Origin: PALSA-894 sp963828625
Lineage (GTDB): Bacteria > Pseudomonadota > Alphaproteobacteria > Rhizobiales > Xanthobacteraceae
Length of the DNA stretch: 64,000 nucleotides
Direction of reading: 5' to 3'
NCBI GenBank assembly: GCA_963828625.1
Contig: CAWHEX010000003.1
Span: 248,001-312,000, forward strand
The notes under the pieces: model-generated
What the model saw: only the letters and a program-made list of their open reading frames with translations
Databases searched by the model: none
What the model was told of the DNA's origin: nothing
Program-made: the position numbers and the translations under genes
Shown: one piece after another, positions 17,477 to 28,218 of the stretch
Layout: the number at the start of each line of letters is the position of its first letter
Position numbering within the stretch: position 1 is the stretch's first letter

Positions 17477-18470
17477 GACGCGGCCGCCGTCACCGGGAGG
17501 CGGTGATAGAGCCAGCAGGCGACCTGCGAGCGCTGCCTCGCGGCTGCAATTCGGGCCGGAAGGTCGCGCAGGGCGCGAAGGCGCGCGGGCAGCGCGGATG
17601 GAACGCGCAGCCCGACGGGATCGCGGTCAGGCGCGGCATCGAGCCGGGGATCTGCACCAGGCGGTCGTGCTCGGCGGTGAGCGACGGGATCGAGCCCATC
17701 AGGCCCTTGGTGTAGGGATGCAGCGGCGCCTTGATGACGTCGCGCACCGGGCCGATCTCGGCGATGCGGCCCGCATACATCACGGCGACGCGGTCGGCGG
17801 TCTCGGCGATCACGCCCATGTCGTGGGTGATCAGCATCACGGCGGCGCCATGCTGCGCGCACAGCCGCTTCAGCAGCGCGATGATCTGCGCCTGCACCGA
17901 GACGTCGAGCGCGGTGGTCGGCTCGTCGGCGATCACCAGCTCCGGCTCGGCCGCGAGCGCGAGCGCCAGCACGACGCGCTGGCGCATGCCGCCGGAAAAC
18001 TGGTGCGGATAGTTGTCGATGCGCGTCTCCGGCGCCGGGATGCCGACCTCGTTCGAGCAGCGACGAGCGCCTTCTTCGCGCGCCTGCGACGTCCGACAGC
18101 GTCGTGTGCGTGCGGATGGTTTCGATGAGCTGCTCGCCGATGCGGTAGAGCGGGTTGAGGCTGGTGAGCGGGTCCTGGAACACCATGCCGATGCGCTTGC
18201 CGCGGATCTTGCGCATCTGCCTCGGGCGGCAGGTTGTCGATGCGCTCGCCGCGCAGCAGCACTTCGCCGCCCGCGATGCGGCCGGGCGGCTCGATCAGCC
18301 CGATGATGGCCGTGCCGGTGATCGATTTGCCGGCGCCGGATTCGCCGACCACGCCGAGCACCTCGCCCGGCGCGATGTCGAACGAGACGTCGTCGATCGC
18401 GGTCAGCGTGCCGCGCCGGGTCGGGAATTCGACCTTGCAGATTGCGGACGCTGAGGACGGGTTCGGTCAT
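17473..18470 (-). CDS. Oligopeptide-type ABC importer ATPase, first (OppD/DppD-like)
   Basis: The partner ATPase, about 332 residues. Walker A is VVGESGAGKSITG, then GMVFQDPLTSLNPLYRIGEQ, signature FSGGMRQRVVLALAL, Walker B LVIADEPTTALDVS, switch His in LITHDMGV, and the C-terminal CAFHPRCPRAF cluster typical of OppD/DppD. Shifts near 18435, 18222, 18065 and 17543 interrupt it. Its start overlaps the stop of the upstream permease by ATGA and its stop overlaps the next start, so the three genes are translationally coupled. Confidence 0.9.
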
Positions 18471-19423
18471 CGGAGCTTCGGATTGAGGGCGTCGCGCAGC
18501 CAGTCGCCGAGCAGGTTGATCGACAGCGCGAGCAGCACGAGGTCGAGCGCGGGAAGAACAAGATCCACCATTCGCCGGAGAACAGGAATTGCTGGCCGAC
18601 GCGGATCAGCGTGCCGAGCGAGGGCTGGGTCGGCGGCACGCCGACGCCGAGGAACGAGAGCGTGGATTCCGCGATGATCGCGAGCGCGAGGTTGATGGTG
18701 GCGATCACCAGCACCGGGCCGATGACGTTCGGCAGCACGTGGCGGCCCATGATGGCGAAGGCCGAGCGGCCCATCACGCGCGCCGACATCACGTAGTCCT
18801 TGTTCTTCTCGACCAGCGTGGAGCCGCGCACCGTGCGCGCGTAGTGCGCCCAGTTCGACAGGCCGATCGCGACGATGAGCACGATGATCGCCGCCTGCTC
18901 GTGATGCTGCGGCGCGATCAGCCCGCGCGCGACGCCGAACACCAGCAGCGCGATCAGGATCGCCGGGAACGAGAGCTGGATGTCGGCGATGCGCATGATG
19001 AGCGCGTCGGTGCGGCCGCCGACATAGCCGGCCATCAGGCCGAGCGAGACGCCGAGCGCGATCGAGAACACGCACCGAGGCGAAGCCGACCAGCAGCGAG
19101 ACGCGCGAGCCGTAGAGGATCGCCGAGAACATGTCGCGGCCCTGGCCGTCGGTGCCGAGCATGAACACGCGGCCCGTGACCGGCGCTCGGCTCGCCCGGC
19201 CTGGTGAAGCCGTCCATCAGGTTGAGCGAGGCGGCATCGAAGGCGTTCTGCGGCGCGATCAACGGGCGCGAGCACTGCGCCGAACAGCAGCACCAGCGCG
19301 ACCACGCTGGCGAGCGATCGCGACCGGCGAATGGCGGAAGCTCCAGGCGACGTCGCGAATCCCAGGCGCGTGCCAGCAGGCGCGGTCCTGAGACCGGGGC
19401 GGGGAGCGGCGGGTGCGCCGCAT
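18467..19423 (-). CDS. Peptide-type ABC permease, OppC/DppC-like (cassette 1)
   Basis: A membrane permease of about 318 residues. Family landmarks are FMLGTDGQGRDMFSAILYG near the N-terminus, IMRIADIQLSFPAILIALL, the EAA-like loop around ARVMGRSAFAIMGRHVLPNV, and LSFLGVGVPPTQPSLGTLI. Shifts lie near 19320, 19185, 19075 and 18555. The start ATG at 19423 is two bases after the stop of the OppB-like permease. It pairs with that permease to form the channel. Confidence 0.88.
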
Positions 19424-19424
19424 G

Positions 19425-20409
19425 TCACTTCGCCGCCGCGGTCGTGCCGCGCAGGCGCGGATCGAGCGGCGAAATAGAGGAGATCGACGGTCGAGGTTCA
19501 CCACCACGAACACGAGCGCGACGAACATCAGGTAGGCGGCCATCACCGGGATATCGACGAACTGCACCGCCTGCACGAACAGCGCGCCGAGGCCGGGCCA
19601 CTGGAACACGGTTTCGGTGACGATCGCGAAGGCGATCACCGAGCCGAACTGCAGGCCCGCGATGGTGATGACCGGGATCATGGTGTTGCGCAGCGCATGG
19701 CGGAACGAGATCGAGCGCTCCGGAATGCCGCGCGCGCGCGCGAATTTCACGTAGTCGGTGCGCATCGCCTCGAGCATCTCGGCGCGCACCAGCCGCATGA
19801 TCAGCGTGAGCTGGAAGAAGCCGAGCGTGAGCGCCGGCATGATCAGCGACTTGCGGCCCGATCTCGGTGAGCAGGCCGGTCGACCACCAGCCGAACTTGA
19901 CCACGTCGCCGCGCCCGAACGAGGGCAGCCAGCGCAGCTCGACGGCGAACAGATAGATCAGCCCGATGCCGATCAGGAATGTCGGCAGGCTCACGCCGAT
20001 GAGCGAGAGCGACATCACGGCATTCGCCAAGATGCCGCGCCGGTTGATCGCCGCGTAGACGCCGAGCGCGATGCCGAACACCAGCGCGAACAGCGAGGAG
20101 AGGAGCGCGAGCTCGACGGTCGCGGGCACGCGCTCGCGCAGCAGGTCGGCGACCGGCCGCGCCCTGGCGGTACGACATGCCGAACTCGCCGCGCGTCATG
20201 TCGCGCACGAAGTTGGCGAACTGGATCGGGAACGGATCGTTGAGGCCGAGCCGCTCGGCAAGCTCGGCGCGCTCCTTCAGCGAGGCTTCCTGTCCGACCA
20301 TGTTGGCGACCGGATCGCCGACGAAGCGGAACATCGAGAACGCGAGCAACGCCACGGCCAGCATCACCATGATGGCCTGGGCGAGGCTGCGCAGGATGTA
20401 GGCGATCAT
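19425..20409 (-). CDS. Peptide-type ABC permease, OppB/DppB-like (cassette 1)
   Basis: An inner-membrane permease of about 327 residues. It begins MIAYILRSLAQAIMVMLAVA and contains FRFVGDPVANMVG, LSLIGVSLPTFLIGIGLIYLF, the EAA-like loop YVKFARARGIPERSISFRHA, and the end FALDPRLRGTTAAAK. Apparent extra bases near 20160, 19860, 19483 and 19463 break the frame. Between it and its upstream binding-protein gene lies a long inverted repeat (20434-20544), which may reduce permease expression relative to the binding protein. Confidence 0.88.
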
Positions 20410-20433
20410 GAACTGAGGGCTACCATGCGCGAA

Positions 20434-20544
20434 CCGTCATCCTGAGGTGGCCGCGATAGCGGCCCTCGAAGGATGGCCGCAAATGCCGTCGCCCTTCGAG
20501 GCTTCCCCGGCCAAAGCGGCCGGGGTCGCACCTCAGGGTGACGG
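20434..20544. repeat. Long imperfect inverted repeat between binding protein and permease
   Basis: CCGTCATCCTGAGGTG (20434-20449) is the reverse complement, with one mismatch, of CACCTCAGGGTGACGG (20529-20544). Inner parts also pair (CCTCGAAGG with CCCTTCGAGG, and CCCCGGCC with GGCCGGGG). This CATCCTGAGGTG / CCTCGAAGG pattern resembles a dispersed intergenic palindrome known to me from Bradyrhizobium-type genomes. It lies inside the presumed operon. Confidence 0.75.
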
Positions 20545-20554
20545 CGCACCAGAC

Positions 20555-22143
20555 TTACGACTTCTTGAACGCGACATCCTTGAAGAAGATGATGTTGTCG
20601 GGCCGGACCGGCACATCGATGTCGTTCTTCATGGCGTGCGCGAGCATCTGGTGATGGATCGCGACATAGACCTGGTCGTCGCGCACCTTGTCCCAGATCT
20701 TGGCGATGGTGGCGTTGCGCTTGGCGATGTCGGTCTCGCTGCCGAGCAGACTCTGGATCACCTTGTCGGCGCCGGATTGGAGTAGCGCGTCGCGTTCCAG
20801 CCGCCGTAGGTGCCGCTGCGCGTGTGGTAGAGGTAGCTGAAGATGTAATCGCTGTCGTAGGTCGGCACGCCCCAGCCGAGCAGATAGAAGTCGGACTTCA
20901 GGTTCTGCAGCATCGGGAAGTGCAGCGACTTCGACTGCGAGACGAGATTCACCTTGATGCCGATCTGGCCGAGCATGCCGACCGTCGCCTGACAGATCGC
21001 CTCGTCGTTGAGATAGCGGTCGTTCGGGCAGTGCAGCGACACCGAGAAGCCGTTCGGATAGCCGGCCGCGCCGAGCAGCGCCTTCGCCTTCGCGACATCG
21101 ACGGGCGGAAGCGTGTCGAACTCCTTCTTGTAGCCGTTGACGAAGGGCGGCGCGATCGTGCCGGCCGGCACGGCTTGCCCGCGCATCACGACGCGCTGGA
21201 TCGCCTGGCGGTTGATCGCCATGTTCACGGCCTGGCGCACGCGCACGTCCGCGAACGGGTTCTTGCCCTTCACGTCGGATGAGGCGAGCTCGGGCGAGGC
21301 GACGTCGAAGCCGAAGAAGATCGTGCGGTTCTCCGGCCCTTCGGTGACGCGCAGGTTCGGCGAGGCCTTCAGCCGCTCGATGTCCTGCACCGGCACGTCC
21401 TGCACCACATCGACCTCGCCGGAGAGCAGCGCGGCGACGCGGGTCGCGTCCTGCTTGATGGTGGTCAGCGTCAGTTCGGTGATCTCGAGCGGGACCTCGC
21501 CGCGGCCCCAGTAGCCGTCGTTGCGCTTCACCACCGTCTTCACGTCCGGCTCGCGCGAGACGAGCATGAACGGGCCGGTGCCGTTGGCGTTGCGCACCGC
21601 GAAGTTCTCTTCCTTGTTCTTGAAGTCCTGCGGCTTGGTGGCGTTGTTCGCCTCCGCCCACTTCTTGCTCATGATGAAGACGGTGGTGAGATTGTCCGGC
21701 ACCAGCGGGTTCGGGCCGTTGGTCTTCAGGTGCACGGTGTAGGTCGATCGACCGTCACGATCTCCTTGGTGTTGGCGAGGTAGCCCTTGTAGTCCGAGGT
21801 CGGCTGCAGCGCGCGCTGGAACGAGAACACCACGTCGTCGGCGGTGAAGGCGTCGCCGTTATGGAATTTGACGTTCTGGCGCAGCTTGAATTCCCAGGTG
21901 GTCGGATCGACCAGCTTCCACGAGGTCGCGAGCGCCGGGATCAGCTTGTTGGCATTGTCGCGCGCGATCAGCGGCTCATAGATCTGACCGTTGAACGCGA
22001 TCGTCGGGCCTTCGTTCTGCCCGTGCGGGTCGAGGGTGAGCGCGTCGCGCGGCGCGCGCCCATTTCACCGGGCGGGCATCGGCGGCAGTCGCCATCAGCG
22101 CCATCGCGGCGCCGAGCATAAAGGCACTGATTTTCAAGCGCAT
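20555..22143 (-). CDS. Peptide-type ABC substrate-binding protein (cassette 1)
   Basis: A family 5 extracellular binding protein of about 528 residues. It has a signal peptide (MRLKISAFMLGAAMALMATAADA), then LTLDPHG, FKLRQNVKFHNGDAFTADDV typical of DppA/OppA, RNANGTGPFMLVSREP, FADVRVRQAVNMAINRQAI and SVSLHCPNDRYLNDEAICQA. Shifts near 22058, 21745 and 20783 interrupt it. The ATG at 22143 follows GGAGGGG. It heads the cassette whose permeases and ATPases follow. The ligand is probably a peptide or similar compound. Confidence 0.9.
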
Positions 22144-22253
22144 TTACCCCTCCGAGATGTGCGGCGCGAACGCCGGTTGGGCCGAAGCTTATGGCCGCAC
22201 CGGAGGGTTGTCACCGGGGAAAACACGCCTGCGTCATCGCAGGCCGTCGAGCT

Positions 22254-23211
22254 TCACCGCAGCCGCGGATTGAGCGCGTCGCGCAGCCAGTCGCCGAGCA
22301 GGTTCACCGCGAGCACCAGCGCGGCGAGCGTGATGCCGGGGAAGATCGCGATCCACCATTCGCCGGCGAACAGGTATTTCTGCCCGATCTGGATCAGCGT
22401 GCCGAGCGAGGGCTGCGTCGAGGGCAGGCCGAGGCCGAGGAACGAGAGCGTCGCCTCGGTGATGATCGCGAGCGCGAGGTTGATGGTGGCGATCACCAGC
22501 ACCGGGCCGACCACGTTCGGCAGCACGTGGCGGAACAGGATCAGTCCGGGCCGGATGCCGATCAGCCGCGCGGCGAGCACGTAGTCCTTGTTCTTCTCGA
22601 CCAGCGTCGAGCCGCGCACGGTGCGGGCATACTGCACCCAGAACGACAGGCCGATCGAGAGCACCATCACCCAGAACACGACCTGCTCGTTGCGCTGCTC
22701 GCCGAACAGCGCGCGCGAGGTGCCGTCGATCAGCATCGCGATCAGGATCGCCGGGAAGGTGCTCTGGATGTCGGCGGCGCGCATGATGACGGCGTCGACC
22801 GAGCCGCCCGCGATAGCCGGCGATCAGGCCGAGCGCGATGCCGAGCGACGCGGCGAACAGAGTGGCCATGACGCCGATCGCGATCGACTGGCGCGAGCCG
22901 TAGAGGATGGTGGAGAACACGTCGCGGCCCTGGTCGTCGGTGCCGAGCAGGAAGCGCGGGTCGCCGCCCTTCAGCCAGGCCGGCGGATTGTGCGAGTTGA
23001 GCAGGCTGAGCATGGCGCAGGTCGTAAGGGTCGTGCGGCGCGATCCACGGCGCGAGCAGGGCGGCGAGCACGATGAGCAGCGTCACGATGGCCGCCAGCG
23101 ATGGTGACGCTTCGAGCGCAGGAACGAATAGACGACATCGCTGTCGAGCATCGCGCGCAGCCGCGAGGGCCGGGCAGCGGGACGCGGCAGGCCGATCGGG
23201 TCGGCGCTCAT
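22254..23211 (-). CDS. Peptide-type ABC permease, OppC/DppC-like (cassette 2)
   Basis: About 318 residues. It starts MSADPIGLPRPAARPSRLR, then a first membrane helix TLLIVLAALLAPWIAPHDPYD, RFLLGTDDQGRDVFSTILYG, ADIQSTFPAILIAMLIDG, the loop AARLIGIRPGLILFRHVLPN and LSFLGLGLPSTQPSLGTLI. Shifts near 23085, 23000 and 22808. It is a diverged copy of the cassette 1 OppC-like gene. Its ATG lies four bases after the upstream permease stop. No ATPase gene follows in this cassette. Confidence 0.88.
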
Positions 23212-23215
23212 GGCG

Positions 23216-24198
23216 TCACGCGGCCCGCGCGTCGATGCGGATGCGCGGATCGACCACCGCGTAGAGCAGGTCGACGATCAGGTTGATGGTCACGAAGATG
23301 AAGGCGACCAGCAGCAGGTAGGCCGACATGATCGGGATGTCGACGTTCTGCACCGCCTTGAGGAACAACAGCCCCATGCCGGGCCACTGGAACACGCTCT
23401 CGGTGATCAGCGCGAAGGCGATGATCGAGCCGAGCTGCAGGCCCGCGATGGTCATCACCGGCACCAGCGTGTTCTTCAGCGCATGGCCGAAATTGACGGC
23501 GCGGTCGGTGAGGCCGCGGGCGCGCGCGAACTTGATGTAGTCGGTGCGCAGCACCTCCAGCATCTCGCCGCGCACCAGGCGCATGATCAGCGTCATCTGG
23601 AACAGGCCGAGCGTGATCGGCCGGCAGGATCAGCGCCTTGAGGCCGGACGCGGTGAGCAGGCCCGTGGTCCAGAAGCCGAGCCGCACGACCTCGCCGCGC
23701 CCGAACGAGGGCAGCATGCCGAGCGTCACCGGGAACAGGAAGATCAGCAGGATGCCGATCAGGAAGGTCGGCAGCGAAATGCCGATCAGCGATGCGGCGA
23801 GGAAGATGTTGGACAGGATCGAGCGGCGGTGCAGCGCCGTGTAGACGCCCATCGGGATGCCGATCAGCAGCGAGAACAGCGCGGACGCGAACGCGAGCTC
23901 CATGCGTCGCGGGAAAGCGGTCGGCGATCAGGTCGATCACCGGCGTCTTGAACTGGTAGGAGTTGCCGAAGTTGAGCCGCGCCGCATTGCCGACGAAGCG
24001 CGCGAACTGGACGACGACCGGATCGTTCAGGCCGAGCTGCTCGCGCAGCGCGGCGCGCTCCTCGGCGGTCGTCTCGATGCCGACCATCTGGTTGACCGGA
24101 TCGCCGACGAAGCGGAACAGCGTGAACGCGATCAGCGCCACCGTGAGCATCACCACGATGGCCTGCAACAGGCGGCGAATGATGAAGGCGAGCATCAT
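23216..24198 (-). CDS. Peptide-type ABC permease, OppB/DppB-like (cassette 2)
   Basis: About 327 residues. MLAFIIRRLLQAIVVMLTVA begins the first membrane helix; FRFVGDPVNQMVGIETTAEE, LIGISLPTFLIGILLIFLF, the loop YIKFARARGLTDRAVNFGHA and the end LLYAVVDPRIRIDARAA follow the OppB layout. Shifts near 23910 and 23622. It starts MM (ATG at 24198 or 24195). A short hairpin separates it from its binding-protein gene. Confidence 0.9.
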
Positions 24199-24258
24199 GG
24201 CGATCTGAGATCGCGGGTCATCCCGAACGACGAGCGGCGAGGCCGGATCGCGTAAAGC

Positions 24259-24275
24259 GCCGGGCTCTGCCCGGC
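24259..24275. repeat. Small hairpin between binding protein and permease
   Basis: GCCGGGC (24259-24265), loop TCT, GCCCGGC (24269-24275) is a perfect 7-bp hairpin in the 102-bp gap between the cassette 2 binding protein and its OppB-like permease. No T-run follows on the minus strand, so it is more likely an mRNA 3'-end stabiliser than a full terminator. Confidence 0.5.
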
Positions 24276-24300
24276 CGCTCGCTCGCGGATCAGTCGGTGA

Positions 24301-25890
24301 TCAGTCCTTCCGGAACCAGTAGAACAGGATCTGGTTGTCGGCGCGCTGCACGACCTTCACCTTCTTCGACACGCCCCAGGCGAGCGCCTGCTGGTGCAGC
24401 GGGATGTAGCCCCAGTCCTGGTCCTGGCCGAGCTGGTAGGCGGCCTTGATCAGCTGATCGCGCTTGCCCGTGTCGTTCTCGACCAGGATCTGCTTGATCA
24501 TCTCCTCCATCTTCGGATTGCAGTAGTTGCCGACATTGTTGTTGCCGCCGGCGCCCTTTTCGTCGCGGCAGCGGTACATGTTGGCGAGCACGTTCCAGCT
24601 GTCGAACGAGCCGGGCGTCCAGCCGAGCAGGAAGAACGAGGTGTCGTAGCCGCCGGACACCAGGATCTTGGCGAAGTACTTCGCCTTCGGCTGCGCCAGC
24701 AGATTGATCTTCACGCCGACGCGCGCGAGCATCGCGGTGACCGCCTGGCAGATCGCCTCGTCGTTGACGTAGCGGTCGTTCGGGCAATCCATCGTCACCT
24801 CGAAGCCGTTCGGATAGCCGGCCTCCGTCGAGCAGCTTCTTCGCTTCGTCGGGATCGTAGGCCGGACGCTTGAAGTCCTTCGCGAGCGGGAAGAGCAGCG
24901 GCGAGATCATCAGCGCGGAAGGCACCGCGCGCCTTGCGCATCACCTTGTCGGCGATCGCGTTCTCGTCGATCGCCAGATAGAAGGCCTTGCGCACGCGCA
25001 CGTCCTTGAACGGGTTCTTGCCCTTGATGTTCGAGTACTTCAGCTCGTCGCGATACTGGTCGAAGCCGAGGAAGATCGTGCGCAGCTCGGGCCCCTGCAG
25101 CACCTTCGCGTTCGCGCTCGCGTTGATGCGCTCGCACGTCCTGCAGCGGGATCGGATCGGCCCAGTCGACATCGCCGGAGAGCAGCGCGGCGACGCGCGT
25201 CGCGTCGTTCGAGATCGTGGTGAAGATCACCTCGTCGAAATTGTGCTCCGGCTTGCCCCACCAGTTCGGGTTCGGCTTGAACGTGGTTTTCACGCCGGCC
25301 TGATGGCTGGTGATGGTGAAGGGGCCGGTGCCGTTGGCGTTGAGCGCCGCATAGCTCATCTGCTGGCCGGCCTGCGGCTGCGGCTGCGCCGAGCCGTTCG
25401 CCTCGGCCCATTTCTTCGACAGGATGTACCAGGTGTCCCATTCGGCGTGCAGGATCGGGTTCGGACCCGACGTGATGAAATCGACCGTGTGGTCGTCGAC
25501 CTTCACGACCTTGGTGTCGGCCGGGAAGCGCGTCTTGATGTCGGACGCGGGCGCATGCACGCGCGTCGGCGGAGAACACCACGTCGTCGGCGGTGAAGTC
25601 CTCGCCGTTGTGGAACTTGACGCCCTTGCGCAGGTGGAAGCGCCAGCGGTTCGGCTCGGCGTTTCCCAGCGCTCGGCGAGGCCGGGGACGATCTTGAGGT
25701 CCTTGTCGCGCTTGGTCAGGCCCTCATAGACGTTGCCGAGCACGCCGTGCGTGAAGGTCTCGTTGAGCGAATAGGGGTCGAGCGACTTGAGATCGCCCTG
25801 GAACGCGAAGCGGAACGTCGCGGCAGCCGCCGGCTGCGCGAGCGATGCCACCGCGAGCGCGGTCGCAAGCAAAAGAGTCTTGAGCTTCAT
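24301..25890 (-). CDS. Peptide-type ABC substrate-binding protein (cassette 2)
   Basis: A family 5 binding protein of about 528 residues with signal peptide MKLKTLLLATALAVASLAQ ending AAA before TFRFAFQGD, then SLDPYSLNETFTHGVLGNVY, NANGTGPFTITSHQAGV, FKDVRVRKAFYLAIDENAI, TMDCPNDRYVNDEAICQAV and the tail ADNQILFYWFRKD. Shifts near 25663, 25562, 25137, 24922 and 24827. The ATG at 25890 follows AGGAAGGA. It is the first gene of the whole ABC locus and is divergent from the M20 amidohydrolase. Confidence 0.9.
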
Positions 25891-26030
25891 GGTCGGTCCT
25901 TCCTGAACGCCAGGGCAATGCGTTCTGTCGGCGGCCGAGCGGCGCCAAACCCTTGGCGCAAGCTTAGCCGCGGTCGCCCTGCGCGGTCCAGACCGCCGAC
26001 ATTGTGATACCGCCGCAGGCGGGTACCAGT

Positions 26031-26040
26031 TGACCGGTCA
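26031..26040. promoter_or_regulatory. Short palindrome in a divergent promoter region
   Basis: TGACCGGTCA is a perfect 10-bp palindrome in the 219-bp region between the divergent ABC locus (start 25890) and the amidohydrolase (start 26110). A repressor site controlling both is possible but short palindromes arise by chance in GC-rich DNA. Confidence 0.25.
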
Positions 26041-26109
26041 GCGCGCGCTTCGGTTTGGTACAGGCCCACATCCGGGACCTTGCATCCTGCGGTCCCCACG
26101 GAGTTTTCC

Positions 26110-27285
26110 ATGCCGATCGTCAATCGTATCGCCGCAATGCAGGCGGAGGTCGCCGCATGGCGGCGCGACATTCACGCCCATCCGGAAATCCTGTTCGAGG
26201 TGCACCGCACGGCGGCGAGCGTCGCCGAGAAACTCAAGGCGTTCGGCTGCGACGAGGTGGTGACCGGCATCGGCAAGACCGGCGTGGTCGGCGTGATCCG
26301 CGGCAAGAAAAAGAGCGCCGGAAGCGGCCCCAAGACGATCGGACTGCGCGCCGACATGGATGCGCTGCCGATGGATGAGCAGACGAACCTGCCGTACCGC
26401 TCGAAAAATCCCGGCGCGATGCATGCCTGCGGCCATGACGGTCACACCGCGATGCTGCTCGGGGCTGCGAAATATCTCGCCGAGACGCGCAACTTCGACG
26501 GCACCGCGGTGGTGATCTTCCAGCCCGCCGAGGAGGGCGGGGGCGGCGGCCGCGAGATGGTCAAGGACGGCCTGATGGAGCGGTTCGGCATCGAGGAAGT
26601 CTACGGGATGCACAACAATCCCGGCCTGCCGGTCGGTAACTTCGCGATCCGGCCGGGTCCGCTGCTGGCGGCGGCCGACCGCATCATCATCGAGATCGAG
26701 GGGCGGGGCGCGCATGCCGCGAAGCCGCATCTCGGCGTCGACCCGGTGGTGGTCGGCGCGCAGATCGTGACCCCGGCGCAGTCGATCGTTTCGCGCAACG
26801 TCGATCCGATCAAGTCCGGGCTCATCTCGATCTGCCAGTTTCATGCAGGCTCCGCCGACAACGTCATCCCGAAGAGCGCGACATTGCGCGGCACCGCGCG
26901 CAGCCTGCTGCCCGAGGTGCGCGATACGCTGGAGAACCGCCTGCGCGAGATCGTCGAAGGGATCGGCAAGGCCTACGGCGCCAAGGCGACGCTCACCTAC
27001 AACCGCGACTATCCCGTCACGAAAAATCACGAGCGCCAGACCGAATTCGCCGTCGGCATCGCGGGTCAGGTCGTCGGCAGCGAGCGCGTCAATGCCAACA
27101 CGCCGCCGCTGATGGGCGGCGAGGACTTCTCGTTCATGCTGGAGGCGCGGCCGGGCGCCTTCATCTTCATCGGCAATGGCGACAGCGCGGGCCTGCACCA
27201 CCCGGCCTACGACTTCAACGACGACGCCATTCCGGTCGGCGCCTCGTTCTGGGCGCGGCTGGTCGAAACCGCGATGCCGGGCTGA
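26110..27285 (+). CDS. M20-family amidohydrolase (hippurate hydrolase-like)
   Basis: A 391-residue metal-dependent amidohydrolase of the M20D/AbgB-HipO group, which cleaves N-acyl amino acids or amide-linked aromatics. Metal-binding motifs are HACGHDGHTAML near residue 100 and QPAEEGGGGGREM near 140, with ELRADMDALP-like LRADMDALPM before them and MGGEDFSFMLEARPG near the end. The dimerisation domain sits in the middle. The ATG at 26110 follows GGAG. It is divergent from the peptide-type ABC locus, so import followed by hydrolysis of an N-acyl compound is plausible. Frame intact. Confidence 0.92.
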   Translation: MPIVNRIAAMQAEVAAWRRDIHAHPEILFEVHRTAASVAEKLKAFGCDEVVTGIGKTGVVGVIRGKKKSAGSGPKTIGLRADMDALPMDEQTNLPYRSKNPGAMHACGHDGHTAMLLGAAKYLAETRNFDGTAVVIFQPAEEGGGGGREMVKDGLMERFGIEEVYGMHNNPGLPVGNFAIRPGPLLAAADRIIIEIEGRGAHAAKPHLGVDPVVVGAQIVTPAQSIVSRNVDPIKSGLISICQFHAGSADNVIPKSATLRGTARSLLPEVRDTLENRLREIVEGIGKAYGAKATLTYNRDYPVTKNHERQTEFAVGIAGQVVGSERVNANTPPLMGGEDFSFMLEARPGAFIFIGNGDSAGLHHPAYDFNDDAIPVGASFWARLVETAMPG

Positions 27286-27288
27286 GGT

Positions 27289-28060
27289 CTACTGAAGCGC
27301 CAGCCGCTGACCGTCGAACACGGTCGGCTGGCAGTTCTGGTTCGCGGCGGCGAGCGTCGCGCACAGGCGCGCCGCAATGCTGGCATTCGGCAGCGGACCA
27401 GCGATCAGATGCAGTTCGATCGAGCCGGGCGTCTTGCCTTCGCGCACCGCGATGACCGGGCGCAGGCCGTCGAACAACGCGGGCTGGGTCACCTTGAGCG
27501 CGGTCCACGTCGCCCGCAATCCTTCGATCGAGGCGTTGGCGCCGATGTCGATCCCGAACTCGGTTCTGGTCGCGGTGGACTCCGCGGCCGCCGGCGATCC
27601 TGTCGCGATATGCCCGGCGGTGATGCGCGCCGGCACCGCAGGCGTCGAAGCGGGTGAGCTGCGGCGGTCGCCGGAGCGGTCGGCGGAGCCGGCGCTGCTG
27701 CGGCGATAGCCGGCGGCGGCGGTCTCAGGCGGCTTCGGATTTGCCGCGGCCGGCGGGATCGAACCGGTCACGTCATCGAGATTGCGCTCGAGCGAGGCAA
27801 GCCGCGCCTGAAGCCGGTCGCGGTCGGCCGAGAGCTCGCGCACCGCGTCGCTGAGGCGACGCTGCTCCGCGTCGTTTGCGACCTGGACCGGCGCGCGCGC
27901 AACGCGCGGTGACATCGGCGGGCGGTGGTGCAAGCAGGGTCGCGATGCGGCGCACGCCTGTCTCGGTGCGCGCCGCCAGAACCGTGGTGAGCACGGCGAC
28001 GGTCGCTAATCCGATCCAGACACCAATCCGGATGAGTTGCGTGCGGCGAAACGCCGTCAT
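27289..28060 (-). CDS. Single-pass membrane protein with SPOR-like C-terminus
   Basis: About 256 residues: an N-terminal membrane helix (IGVWIGLATVAVLTTVLAA), a coiled-coil (EQRRLSDAVRELSADRDRLQ), a Pro/Ala/Ser-rich linker, and a C-terminal globular part from FGIDIGANASIEGL that resembles the SPOR-like domain of short Rhizobiales membrane proteins (ELHLIAGPLPNASIAARLC). One extra base near 27904 separates the helix from the coiled-coil. The ATG at 28060 is in a divergent arrangement with glmU. A peptidoglycan-binding role is a guess from the domain only. Confidence 0.6.
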
Positions 28061-28218
28061 GGGCGCTAGGGCTCCGAACGAATCAGAAACGCCGAAAACG
28101 GTAGCAGAATCCCACAATTCCCGCCGGGTTCCGGGGTCGTCATCCCCGCTATGCACCTTTCCTATTAGGTGGCGGGCCAGTATGAGGGCGCGAGTCGCGT
28201 CCTCTTTCAGAGTAATCC

